This document shows, in pieces, positions 1-7,127 of a DNA stretch of 64,000 bases. The notes beneath the pieces were generated by a model. That model was not told where the DNA came from, did no database searches, and saw nothing but the letters and a program-made list of their open reading frames with translations. The translations under genes and the position numbers were made by a program. The stretch is from Pseudodesulfovibrio hydrargyri. GTDB taxonomy: Bacteria; Desulfobacterota; Desulfovibrionia; Desulfovibrionales; Desulfovibrionaceae. How positions within the stretch are numbered: position 1 is the first letter of the stretch; each line of letters opens with the position of its first letter. Location of the stretch: contig NZ_LKAQ01000004.1 in NCBI RefSeq assembly GCF_001874525.1, forward strand, positions 621,531 to 685,530, written 5' to 3'.

Positions 1-834
1 CACCTGGCCGGACAGGACCAGGTACAGGCAGTCGCGTATTGCGTCGCGCTGGGGCGGGGGAACCAGAATGTCCACCCAGTCCCGGCCCAGAAGCTCCTCC
101 TCGGCGTAGCCCAGCATGCGGCAGGCGGTCCGGTTGACCATGTCGACCCTGCCCGCGGCATCCAGGGTGAAGACCATGGCCCCGATCACGTCGAGGTAGT
201 GGGCCACTCGGTTGCGCTCCCCGGCCAGTTCGCGCTCGCCCTCCACCCGGTCGGTGATGTCGTCCAGAACCACTGCGTAGCCGGTGCGGCGGTCGGGGAA
301 ATCGGCGGCCAGGGAGACCGCGACGCTGAAATGGCGCTCGCCATGGCGCTGGACCACGGGCACGTCCAGGCGGCAGGCCTCGACCCCTTCCACGCCCAGC
401 CCCTCGGCCTCCAGGGGGCCCTCCAGCCAGGGGGCGAGCTCCTTCAAGGGCACGGGGGCATGGTCGCCCCGGCACCACGCCTCCACGTCGGCCGCGCCGG
501 TCAGTTCGCAGGCCGCCGGATTCATGACTTCCACCGCGAAGTCCGCGTCGAGCAGCAGGACCGGCGTGCGCAGGCTCAGGAACAGGGTGTTCAGCCGGGA
601 CGCCCTCAGGCTGGCCGCCGAGCCGCCGTCCGCTCCGCGCATGGCGGCCGGACCGGGTTCGGCCGACTCCGCCAAAAGCGCCTCGCAGAACGTTGCCCAG
701 AACTCCACGGGATCGTCGCCGTCCCGCAGGCGGGCGGCGTGTTCCCGGACGCGTTTCCGGAGGCGTTCCTCAGGGGTGGTGCGGCGGTTCTTCAAGCGTT
801 CTGTCCTCGGTGGGCGGTGTGGTTCGACGGCCAT
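1..834 (-). CDS. PAS-domain sensor protein, 3' end outside the window
   Basis: The minus strand is open from an ATG at 834 to the window edge (278 codons), so the C-terminus is missing. The start of the protein is Arg-rich and charged. A first PAS-like domain lies near residues 85-190 (TPVLLLDADFAVEVMN, ending in VVLDDITDR) and a second begins near 205 (FTLDAAGRVDMVNRTACRML, then GYAEEELLGRDWVDILVP). This arrangement is typical of the sensory half of histidine kinases or GGDEF proteins, so a kinase or cyclase domain probably follows outside the window. No membrane segment is visible, so it is probably cytoplasmic. The frame stays open upstream of 834 and alternative GTG/TTG starts exist, so the exact start is uncertain. 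It is separated from the next gene by a terminator. Confidence 0.75.
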   Translation of the reverse strand, partial: MAVEPHRPPRTERLKNRRTTPEERLRKRVREHAARLRDGDDPVEFWATFCEALLAESAEPGPAAMRGADGGSAASLRASRLNTLFLSLRTPVLLLDADFAVEVMNPAACELTGAADVEAWCRGDHAPVPLKELAPWLEGPLEAEGLGVEGVEACRLDVPVVQRHGERHFSVAVSLAADFPDRRTGYAVVLDDITDRVEGERELAGERNRVAHYLDVIGAMVFTLDAAGRVDMVNRTACRMLGYAEEELLGRDWVDILVPPPQRDAIRDCLYLVLSGQV

Positions 835-1054
835 TTCCGCATGTGTCGCCCAGGGCGGACGGCGCACGGGATGCGGGCGCAAACCATACTTCTTCGCGAC
901 CCCGTTGTCGAGCCGGGCGGCCCATGTTGGCCATTTGTCACAATGAATGCACCGCCGTGCAAACGGCTGTACGACGCCCCGAAGAGGCGTATGTCACCAG
1001 ACTTACAGGAAAGTGGAATCCGAGGCCGGAGCCGCCGCGCGCGAAGCCGGGCGA

Positions 1055-1088
1055 GAAAAGAAAAAAGGCCCGCTCCATGGAGCGGGCC
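1055..1088 (-). terminator. Rho-independent terminator after the tRNA methyltransferase gene
   Basis: A perfect 11-bp palindromic stem (GGCCCGCTCCA and its complement) spans 1067-1088. Read on the minus strand it is followed by a T-rich run (complement of 1055-1066), just downstream of the stop at 1104. Confidence 0.85.
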
Positions 1089-1103
1089 TGAACGGGTTCG
1101 GAA

Positions 1104-1979
1104 TCAGAATTCGGCGTCGTCCCCGACATCTTCCGTGGCCGGGGCGTCGGGCAGGTCCTCGATGGCCGGAGCCTCGTCCGGGTCGGCAACCCCCTCGGGC
1201 CGGGGCCTGGCCGCGGGCGGCTCCATATACCGGGCAAAGACCAGGAAGCCGGTGTGGGCGACCATGCGGTCGTCCGGACGCAGCCGGTCGGCCACGGGCT
1301 TCCAGCGGCGGACCAGGATTTCCAGGACCTCGAGGTCGGCGAAGGGGCCGTCCTCCAGACCGCGCAACAGGTCGGACACCTGGTTGACCGTGGGCAGCAG
1401 AAAGCCGCACATGGCCCCGGGGATGACCGCACTGGGGATGGAATGGAGATATTCCCACGGGGTGCGCACGTCCAGGAACAGTGCGTCCGCGCCGGAGTGC
1501 AGGAAGCCGTCCTCGATGTTCTGGTTGACCTGCTCCACGCGGTGGGACAGGCCGACGCGCTCCAGATTCTTGCCCGCCAGCTTGAAGAAGTCGGCGCGGC
1601 GCTCGTAGGTGATGACCTTGCCGGTGTCGCCCACGAACCAGGCCAGGGCCGTGGTCAGGCCGCCCGAGCCCGTGCCGGACTCGATGACCGTGGAGCCGGG
1701 CCCGATGCCCAGTTTCATCATCAGGTAGCCGATCTCCTTGGGGTACATGATCTGCGTCTGGCGCTTCACCCCCTTGATCAGGTCGTGCAGGGTCGGTTTG
1801 AGGACCAGATACGCCTTGCCCAGGTGGGTCTGGACGTACTGGCCGAAGCCGGCCTCGGCGATGTCGTCCATGAGCAGCTTGCCGTCATGGGTGTGGACCT
1901 CGCCGCCGGCCTCGAGCTTGCGCAGGTAGCGTTTGCCCTTGTGGCTGATGAGCAGAATGAGTTGTCCCGGTTCGATCAT
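1104..1979 (-). CDS. trmI: tRNA (adenine-N1)-methyltransferase, TrmI/GCD14 family
   Basis: This 291-residue protein matches the TrmI family, which methylates N1 of adenosine 58 in the T-loop of tRNA using S-adenosylmethionine. An N-terminal beta domain (residues 1-60) precedes a Rossmann methylase fold. The SAM-binding glycine motif is at 100-107 (ESGTGSGG), the acidic motif near 125 (ITYERR), and the catalytic-site motif at 168-176 (FLDVRTPWE). The extra C-terminal tail after about residue 250 is Pro/Glu-rich and low complexity, ending DVGDDAEF. The ATG at 1979 follows an AGGAGG site. It lies 70 bp downstream of the kinase gene on the same strand and has its own terminator. Assignment to m1A58 follows from family membership; specificity was not tested. 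Confidence 0.92.
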   Translation of the reverse strand: MIEPGQLILLISHKGKRYLRKLEAGGEVHTHDGKLLMDDIAEAGFGQYVQTHLGKAYLVLKPTLHDLIKGVKRQTQIMYPKEIGYLMMKLGIGPGSTVIESGTGSGGLTTALAWFVGDTGKVITYERRADFFKLAGKNLERVGLSHRVEQVNQNIEDGFLHSGADALFLDVRTPWEYLHSIPSAVIPGAMCGFLLPTVNQVSDLLRGLEDGPFADLEVLEILVRRWKPVADRLRPDDRMVAHTGFLVFARYMEPPAARPRPEGVADPDEAPAIEDLPDAPATEDVGDDAEF

Positions 1980-2049
1980 GATTCTCAGGCCTCCTGAAAG
2001 AGATGGCCCTGAGTACGGTCCGCAAGGCCGGAAGTCAAGGAAAACGGGC

Positions 2050-3894
2050 TCACGCCCCGGGCAGGGTCACGCGCAGAGTGGTCCGGTCCTCGTCGTCGGA
2101 AACGGACAGTTCGACGGTGCCGCCCATGGCCCCGGCCGCCAGGCGGGCCGAATAGGTCCCCAGGCCGGTCCCGCCGGGCTTGCCGCCGGTGGAGTACTTC
2201 TCGAAAAAGGTCTCGCGCAGCGCCTCGGGTACGGCCCCCGCGTTGACCATGGTCAGGACCACGGGATCGCCCTGCTCCAGGCCGACCGAGACCTCGCCGC
2301 CCTCGGGCGCGGCCTCCACGGCATTGAGCAGCAGGTTGGCGACCATGGTCTCCAGCAGGAGCGGGTTGGCCGGGATCATCGGGCTCCCCAGCCCCGGATC
2401 CGGGCCGCCGTCGAGCAGGACAGACACGGCCAGCCTCTTGTCCTCGATTCTGCCGCCCAGGTTGACGAGGGTCTCCCGGACCACGTCCATGACGGCGACG
2501 GGCTCGGGCTCGTAGGTGAAGGTTCCGGCCTCGATCTTGTAGAGGGCCAGGGACAGGCCGATCATCTGCAGGGCCTTTTCCGCCTGGTTCTCGATGAGGT
2601 GGAGCATCTCGCTCAGTTCGGCGTCCAGGCTCTCCTCCTCCAGGAGCAGGAGCCTGCACCCGTTGATCACGCCGATGATAGGCCCCTTGAGATCGTGGGT
2701 CACGATGCGGTTGACGTCCTCGCGCAGCTCCTCCAGCCGCTTTTGCTCGGAGATGTCCTGCAGGCTGACCACCAGGCTCTCCCGGCCGTCCACCACGGTG
2801 GAGACCATGTTCTTGAGCACGGGCAGCCGGGTGCCGTCCTTGCGGGTCAGGAAGCTCTCGTCCGTGCAGGGGACGCCCTCCTCTATCCCTCCCCAGGGGC
2901 AGAACGAGGCGTCCCCGCACAGCGCCTCGCGGCAGGGTAGGCCGATCATCTGGTCCAGGGTGTAGCCGCTCATCCTCAGGGCCTCGGGATTGGCCCAGGC
3001 CATGGTGTGCGTCTCCCTGTCCACCACGAAGATGCCCACGGGCAGGGAGTCGAATATGCCCTTGAGACGGCGCTTGTACCGCTCCAGGGCCTCGGACCGC
3101 TCCTTGCGCTCGGTCACGTCCAGGGCGAATGCGTAAAAATAATAATTCCGCCCGTGGTGGTCGCGGGCCATGGCCATTTCCAGGCGTATCCAGCGAATCT
3201 CCCCGTCCTTGCGCCGCATGCGCACGATCAGGTCCTTGACGTAATCCTCATTCCTGGCCTGGCCGACGATGCGCTCCACATCCGCCGGGTCCACGATGTG
3301 GGAAAAGGTGTCGCCCGCCAGGGCCTGGGCCTGGGCCATTTCCTCGGGGGAGTCGTAGCCGAGCATGCGGGCGTAGGCCCGGTTGCGCTCCACGAACCGC
3401 CCGCCCACGAAGCCGTGGGTGATGCCGATGGGGCTGTTCTCGAACAGGATGCGCCGGCGCTCGTCGGAAATGCGCCCCTCGGCCTCGGCCTTGCACCGCC
3501 GATCCACTTCGGCTTCGAGTTCGCGGGTCCGGGCCACGAAGTGCTCCTCCAGCTCGCTGCGGGCCCGGTCCAGGGCCTCCTGAACCTCGTCCATGGTCCG
3601 GATGGACGGCAGCCAGAACCACAGCCCGACCAGGAGCAGGACCGACCCGGCCAGCTGGCCCACGACCTTGGCCAGATAGAAGTTCACGTGGACGTCGGCG
3701 ACCATGCCCCAGCCCGGGATGTCGAGTTGGTCGGTGATCTCCATGAAGACCCCGAAGAGGATGAGCAGGAAACCGATCTTGATGAGCAGAAAACCGCGGC
3801 GGCCGTAGGACACGGACCGGTCGGCGTGGATGAAGAGTCCCAACGCCAGGGCGAGAACGAAAAATCTCAGGATCTCGAGAGTGACTTCCAACAC
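2050..3894 (-). CDS. Membrane PAS-PAS sensor histidine kinase
   Basis: About 614 residues from the chosen GTG start at 3894. The GTG follows GGAGGAG by 6 nt, which decides it over an ATG at 3957 that lacks a site. Three hydrophobic segments lie in the first 110 residues (RFFVLALALGLFIHA; FLLIKIGFLLILFGVFME; LAGSVLLLVGLWFWL), followed by a coiled coil, two PAS domains (about 150-260 and 280-390; the second holds a Cys-rich CREALCGDASFCPW insert), a HisKA segment with the phosphoacceptor His in VTHDLKGP, and an HATPase domain (NLLLNAVEA, GGTGLGTYSA). The Cys-containing PAS could bind metal or redox cofactors, but this is inference. No response regulator is adjacent, so it is an orphan kinase. 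It is divergent from the radical SAM gene. Confidence 0.88.
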   Translation of the reverse strand: MLEVTLEILRFFVLALALGLFIHADRSVSYGRRGFLLIKIGFLLILFGVFMEITDQLDIPGWGMVADVHVNFYLAKVVGQLAGSVLLLVGLWFWLPSIRTMDEVQEALDRARSELEEHFVARTRELEAEVDRRCKAEAEGRISDERRRILFENSPIGITHGFVGGRFVERNRAYARMLGYDSPEEMAQAQALAGDTFSHIVDPADVERIVGQARNEDYVKDLIVRMRRKDGEIRWIRLEMAMARDHHGRNYYFYAFALDVTERKERSEALERYKRRLKGIFDSLPVGIFVVDRETHTMAWANPEALRMSGYTLDQMIGLPCREALCGDASFCPWGGIEEGVPCTDESFLTRKDGTRLPVLKNMVSTVVDGRESLVVSLQDISEQKRLEELREDVNRIVTHDLKGPIIGVINGCRLLLLEEESLDAELSEMLHLIENQAEKALQMIGLSLALYKIEAGTFTYEPEPVAVMDVVRETLVNLGGRIEDKRLAVSVLLDGGPDPGLGSPMIPANPLLLETMVANLLLNAVEAAPEGGEVSVGLEQGDPVVLTMVNAGAVPEALRETFFEKYSTGGKPGGTGLGTYSARLAAGAMGGTVELSVSDDEDRTTLRVTLPGA

Positions 3895-3994
3895 GTACGG
3901 CTCCTCCGCAAAGACGGGACTCAAGGCAACATTATCCCATGCCCCGGGACCGACCAATTATTAATTCCCGATTTCGTGAAACGGCCCGCCGAAC

Positions 3995-4022
3995 TTGACA
4001 GAACCGCGCAGGTACTTAATAA
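3995..4022 (+). promoter_or_regulatory. Sigma-70-type promoter of the radical SAM-rng operon
   Basis: TTGACA (3995-4000), a 16-nt spacer and TAATAA (4017-4022). Predicted start near 4029, about 37 nt before the ATG at 4066. Confidence 0.7.
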
Positions 4023-4065
4023 GCTGGCAAGAGTTAAGGACTCCTTCCAAGGAACGCAACGCGAC

Positions 4066-5019
4066 ATGGCATACAAATACGTCTTCGGCCCGGTCATGAG
4101 CGGGCGGCTCGGCCGCTCGCTGGGACTCGACCTGCTCGGGGACCGCATCTGCTCCATGGACTGCGTGTACTGCGAGGTGGGGGCCACCAGGGAACGGACC
4201 TGCGAACGCAGGGTGTACGTCCCGGCGGCCGGCATCCTCAAGGAACTCTCCCTGTGGAAGGAGGAAGGGCTGGAGCCGCCGGACATGATCACCCTGGGCG
4301 GACTCGGCGAGCCGTGCCTGAACTCGGAGATGGAAAACGTCATCCTCGGGGCCAGGCGGCTCTTTCCCGCGACGCCCGTGGCCGTGCTGACCAACGCCAG
4401 CCTGATGACCGACCCCGAGGTGCGCCGCGAACTGTGCGCCGCCGACGTGGTCCTGCCCAGCCTCGACGCCCTGGTGGAAGCGGAATTCACCCGGGTGAAC
4501 CGGCCCGACGAGGCCGTCAGGCCCAAGGCCGTGGCCGAGGGGCTCCTTGCCTTCAGAAATGAATTCAAGGGAAAGATATTTTTGGAAATTTTGCTTGCCG
4601 AAGGAATAAACGATTCCGACGAGAACCTCGGCAGGCTGAAGGATTTTTGCCAACGGCTTGCTCCCGACCGAGTGGACGTGGTCACCCTGACCCGTCCCGG
4701 AACGGTCAAGGGGGTCCGCCCCGTGGACGGGGCGGTTCTAAGCCGGTGGCGCCTGGCGCTCGGAGGCGGGGAAACCCGCACGCAAGAGCGGCGGGCCGAC
4801 GGCGGCAAGGAGATGAGCCTGGAGCGGATGACCGCTGCCGTGGCCGCCTCCCTGGGCCGCAGGCCCCAGACCGCGCAACAGCTGGCCCAGGCCCTGGGAG
4901 CGGATCCCGAAAAGGTCCGCCAGGCCGTGGAAGCCCTGGAAAAGATGGGCGACGTTACCCGCCGGGATGACCGGGGGCAGACTTTTTACCACGGAACGGG
5001 CCATGTCATCGAAGACTGA
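4066..5019 (+). CDS. Radical SAM protein, wyosine-synthetase-like (COG0731), with C-terminal winged helix
   Basis: 317 residues. The 4Fe-4S cluster motif is CSMDCVYCEVG near residues 29-39 (Cys-x3-Cys-x2-Cys), preceded by the family signature FGPVMSGRLGRSLG at 7-20. A GGLGEPCLN motif near 77-85 matches the SAM-binding GGE-type segment. The last 70 residues look like a winged helix (TAQQLAQALGADPEKVRQAV). Members of this group are related to the archaeal tRNA wyosine synthetase TYW1, but the bacterial substrate is not established, so only the radical SAM chemistry is safe. The ATG at 4066 follows CAAGGAA. The rng gene starts 47 bp downstream on the same strand, suggesting an RNA-related operon. 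Confidence 0.85.
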   Translation: MAYKYVFGPVMSGRLGRSLGLDLLGDRICSMDCVYCEVGATRERTCERRVYVPAAGILKELSLWKEEGLEPPDMITLGGLGEPCLNSEMENVILGARRLFPATPVAVLTNASLMTDPEVRRELCAADVVLPSLDALVEAEFTRVNRPDEAVRPKAVAEGLLAFRNEFKGKIFLEILLAEGINDSDENLGRLKDFCQRLAPDRVDVVTLTRPGTVKGVRPVDGAVLSRWRLALGGGETRTQERRADGGKEMSLERMTAAVAASLGRRPQTAQQLAQALGADPEKVRQAVEALEKMGDVTRRDDRGQTFYHGTGHVIED

Positions 5020-5066
5020 AGGGCGCGCCGGGATCAGACACACACATTTCTCGTCACGAGGTTTTT

Positions 5067-6533
5067 ATGACCAAGAAGAAACGGCAGAAGATGTTCATCT
5101 CCGTACTGCCGGGAGAACAGGTCGAGGTCGTCATCGCCGAAGAGGGCAAGGTCAACGAATACTACGTTGAGATGGTCCACCAGGCCAAGACCAAGGGCAA
5201 CATCTACAAGGGTTACATCCACAACATCGACAACGGGCTGCAGGCCGCGTTCATCAACTACGGGGCCGAGCGCAACGGCTTTCTGCAGATCGACGAGGTC
5301 CACCCCGAATACTACGTCAACGACGCGGCCACCAAGAAGGGCCAGCGCTTCCCGCTGATGCAGAAGGTGCTCAAGCCCGGCCAGGAGGTCCTGGTCCAGG
5401 TGGTCAAGGAACCCACCGGCAAGAAGGGGGCGTTTCTGACCTCCTACCTCTCCCTGCCCGGCCGCAGCTTCGTCTACACCGTGGGCCGCAGCCAGATCGG
5501 GGTTTCGCGCAAGATCGAGGACGAAAAGGAACGGGGCCGCCTCAAGGCCGCCCTGGAAGGATTCGAGACCACCGAGGGCGTGGGGTTGATCGCCCGCACC
5601 GCGGCCATCGGGCAATCCAAGGCCGCGCTGGAGCGCGACTACAAGTACCTGAACCGGCTGTGGACCGACATCCGCTCCAACGCCCAGAAGGTCAAGGCCC
5701 CGGCCATCGTGTACAAGGAGCTCGGCCTGGCCGCCCGGGCCGTGCGCGACTACCTGACTCTGGACATCACCGAGATATGGGTGGACGACAAGGAAACCTA
5801 TGAACAGGTCCACCAGTTCGTGAAGCTGGCCTTCCCGCGCAAGAACAACCTGGTCCGGCTGCACGAGGACAGCGACCTCTCCCTGCTGGAGCGGTTCAAC
5901 CTGACCAAGCAGGTCCAGGAAATCTACTCCCGCGAGGCGTCCATGCCCTCGGGCGGACGGCTGGTCTTCGACGCCACCGAGGCCCTGACCGCCGTGGACA
6001 TCAACTCCGGCAAGATCGGCGGCGAGAAGAATTTCCAGAAGATGGCGCTCAAGACCAACGTGGAGGCCGCCCGCGAGATAGCCCGCCAGCTCAGGCTGCG
6101 CGACATCGGCGGCCAGGTGGTCATCGACTTCATCGAGATGAAGAACCCCAAGGACTGCCGCGAGGTCGAGAAGGTCATGCGCGCGGAGATGAAGAACGAC
6201 CGCGCCCGGACCGACGTCTCGCGCATTTCGTCCTTCGGCCTGATGGAGCTGGTCCGCCAGCGGCTGGGCTCCTCGGCCATCGCCATCTCCACCGAGCCGT
6301 GCCCCTGCTGCAAGGGCACCGGCATCCGCCGCAACATGGAATGGCAGGCCCTGCAGGCCCTCAAGGAAATCCACCGCGACCTGCGCAAGCCCGGCGGCGA
6401 GGAGGTCGAGTTCGACTGCGAGGAGGAGCTGGCCATCTACCTGCTGAACAACAAGCGCGGCATCCTGGCCGACCTGGAAAAGCGCTACAACAAGTCCATC
6501 CACATCGACATCGAGTACGAATACGACGAATAG
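5067..6533 (+). CDS. rng: Ribonuclease G/E family endoribonuclease
   Basis: 488 residues, the size of RNase G and without the long RNase E C-terminal scaffold. An N-terminal S1 domain (about 38-125, starting GNIYKGYIHNIDNGLQAAF) is split by the usual insert. The catalytic DNase I-like subdomain holds the Mg-binding acidic residues in FDATEALTAVDINSGK (near 303-318) and VVIDFIEMK (near 350). The zinc-link cysteines are in EPCPCCKGTG near 410. It cleaves single-stranded A/U-rich RNA and takes part in 16S rRNA 5' maturation and mRNA decay in characterised relatives. The ATG follows CGAGG by 5 nt. It is probably cotranscribed with the radical SAM gene upstream and ends in a strong hairpin. Confidence 0.95.
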   Translation: MTKKKRQKMFISVLPGEQVEVVIAEEGKVNEYYVEMVHQAKTKGNIYKGYIHNIDNGLQAAFINYGAERNGFLQIDEVHPEYYVNDAATKKGQRFPLMQKVLKPGQEVLVQVVKEPTGKKGAFLTSYLSLPGRSFVYTVGRSQIGVSRKIEDEKERGRLKAALEGFETTEGVGLIARTAAIGQSKAALERDYKYLNRLWTDIRSNAQKVKAPAIVYKELGLAARAVRDYLTLDITEIWVDDKETYEQVHQFVKLAFPRKNNLVRLHEDSDLSLLERFNLTKQVQEIYSREASMPSGGRLVFDATEALTAVDINSGKIGGEKNFQKMALKTNVEAAREIARQLRLRDIGGQVVIDFIEMKNPKDCREVEKVMRAEMKNDRARTDVSRISSFGLMELVRQRLGSSAIAISTEPCPCCKGTGIRRNMEWQALQALKEIHRDLRKPGGEEVEFDCEEELAIYLLNNKRGILADLEKRYNKSIHIDIEYEYDE

Positions 6534-6559
6534 CCGTCCCCGGACATGAAAAAATGAAA

Positions 6560-6592
6560 GGCCCCCGTCCCGAGTCATCGGGACGGGGGCCT
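6560..6592. terminator. GC-rich hairpin terminator after rng
   Basis: A 14-bp perfect stem (GGCCCCCGTCCCGA, 4-nt loop GTCA). The plus side is followed by CTTGCGTG, a weak T-run; the minus side is followed by CTTTCATTTTTT, so it may also serve the small minus-strand gene beyond it. Confidence 0.75.
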
Positions 6593-6645
6593 TGCGTGTA
6601 ATGGTCGAGGCGGGCCTGCAACCGGGAAAGCCGCCTCATCTTGTC

Positions 6646-6912
6646 TCATTTGTCGGCATCGAATATCCGCCGCGCCGCCTTCATCTCGTCCGGCGTGTCC
6701 CGTCTGCATCGTATCGGGTCGGATAACTCCCCGTAAAGCCGCCCGAGCCCCTCCACGAACCAAACAGCGACCAGAGGCTGTCGCCGCTTGTTCCGATCCG
6801 CATAGGAGCAGCCGACCTGGATGGCCTCGCGCTCCTTTCCTTGCAAGGCAACAACCTTGCGCTGCACGATTCGGCCGACGATGTTGTATGGTTCTTCGGA
6901 GGCCTGCGGCAA
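6646..6912 (-). CDS. Small hypothetical protein, possibly 5'-truncated
   Basis: About 88 residues from a TTG at 6912, ending ARRIFDADK. The body (NIVGRIVQRKVVALQGKERE, YADRNKRRQPLVAVWFVEGL) has protein-like composition and no close overlap with another gene. No family is recognised with confidence. The frame can be extended to an ATG at 6990, but that extension runs through the short hairpin of the structured repeat at 6947-6984, so those residues are probably not native. The original 5' end may have been lost when the repeat arrived. No good ribosome site is visible. It may be a real small gene, or a remnant. Confidence 0.4.
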   Translation of the reverse strand: MPQASEEPYNIVGRIVQRKVVALQGKEREAIQVGCSYADRNKRRQPLVAVWFVEGLGRLYGELSDPIRCRRDTPDEMKAARRIFDADK

Positions 6913-6946
6913 GGCCGTGCGGGCGCACGGATTCTTCTTATTTTTT

Positions 6947-7123
6947 GGAGCGATTCGGAGAGCGCAGCTATCCGACAGCGGCTCACTCACCGCACTATGG
7001 ATAGGCTTGGGAGAGTGGGTCAGCTGTGCATTTTTCGAGGGTCCGCCTGACCGCAGCGTACCCCAGTACGTGAGGATCAGGCGGGCCCTCGGAAAATGTG
7101 CAGATGGCCCGCTATCGCAAGCC
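6947..7123 (+). ncRNA. Candidate structured RNA element, copy A
   Basis: Composite of a short hairpin (6947-6984) and a long helix (7004-7123). The long part has two 47-nt arms (7004-7050 and 7077-7123) pairing without bulges, with a few mismatches. Two A/G mismatches (GAGAG against CTATC, CAGCTG against CAGATG) are kept in all three copies. The 26-nt tip (7051-7076) carries a hairpin CGTAC-CCCA-GTACG flanked by CCGCAG and TGAGGA. Homologous copies lie at 31689 and 61996 with compensating base changes. Wobble pairs are U-G only if the plus strand is the RNA. It ends 4 nt short of the stop of the converging kinase gene. No promoter is obvious, and no Rfam family is recognised by eye. Confidence 0.6.
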
Positions 7124-7127
7124 GCTT

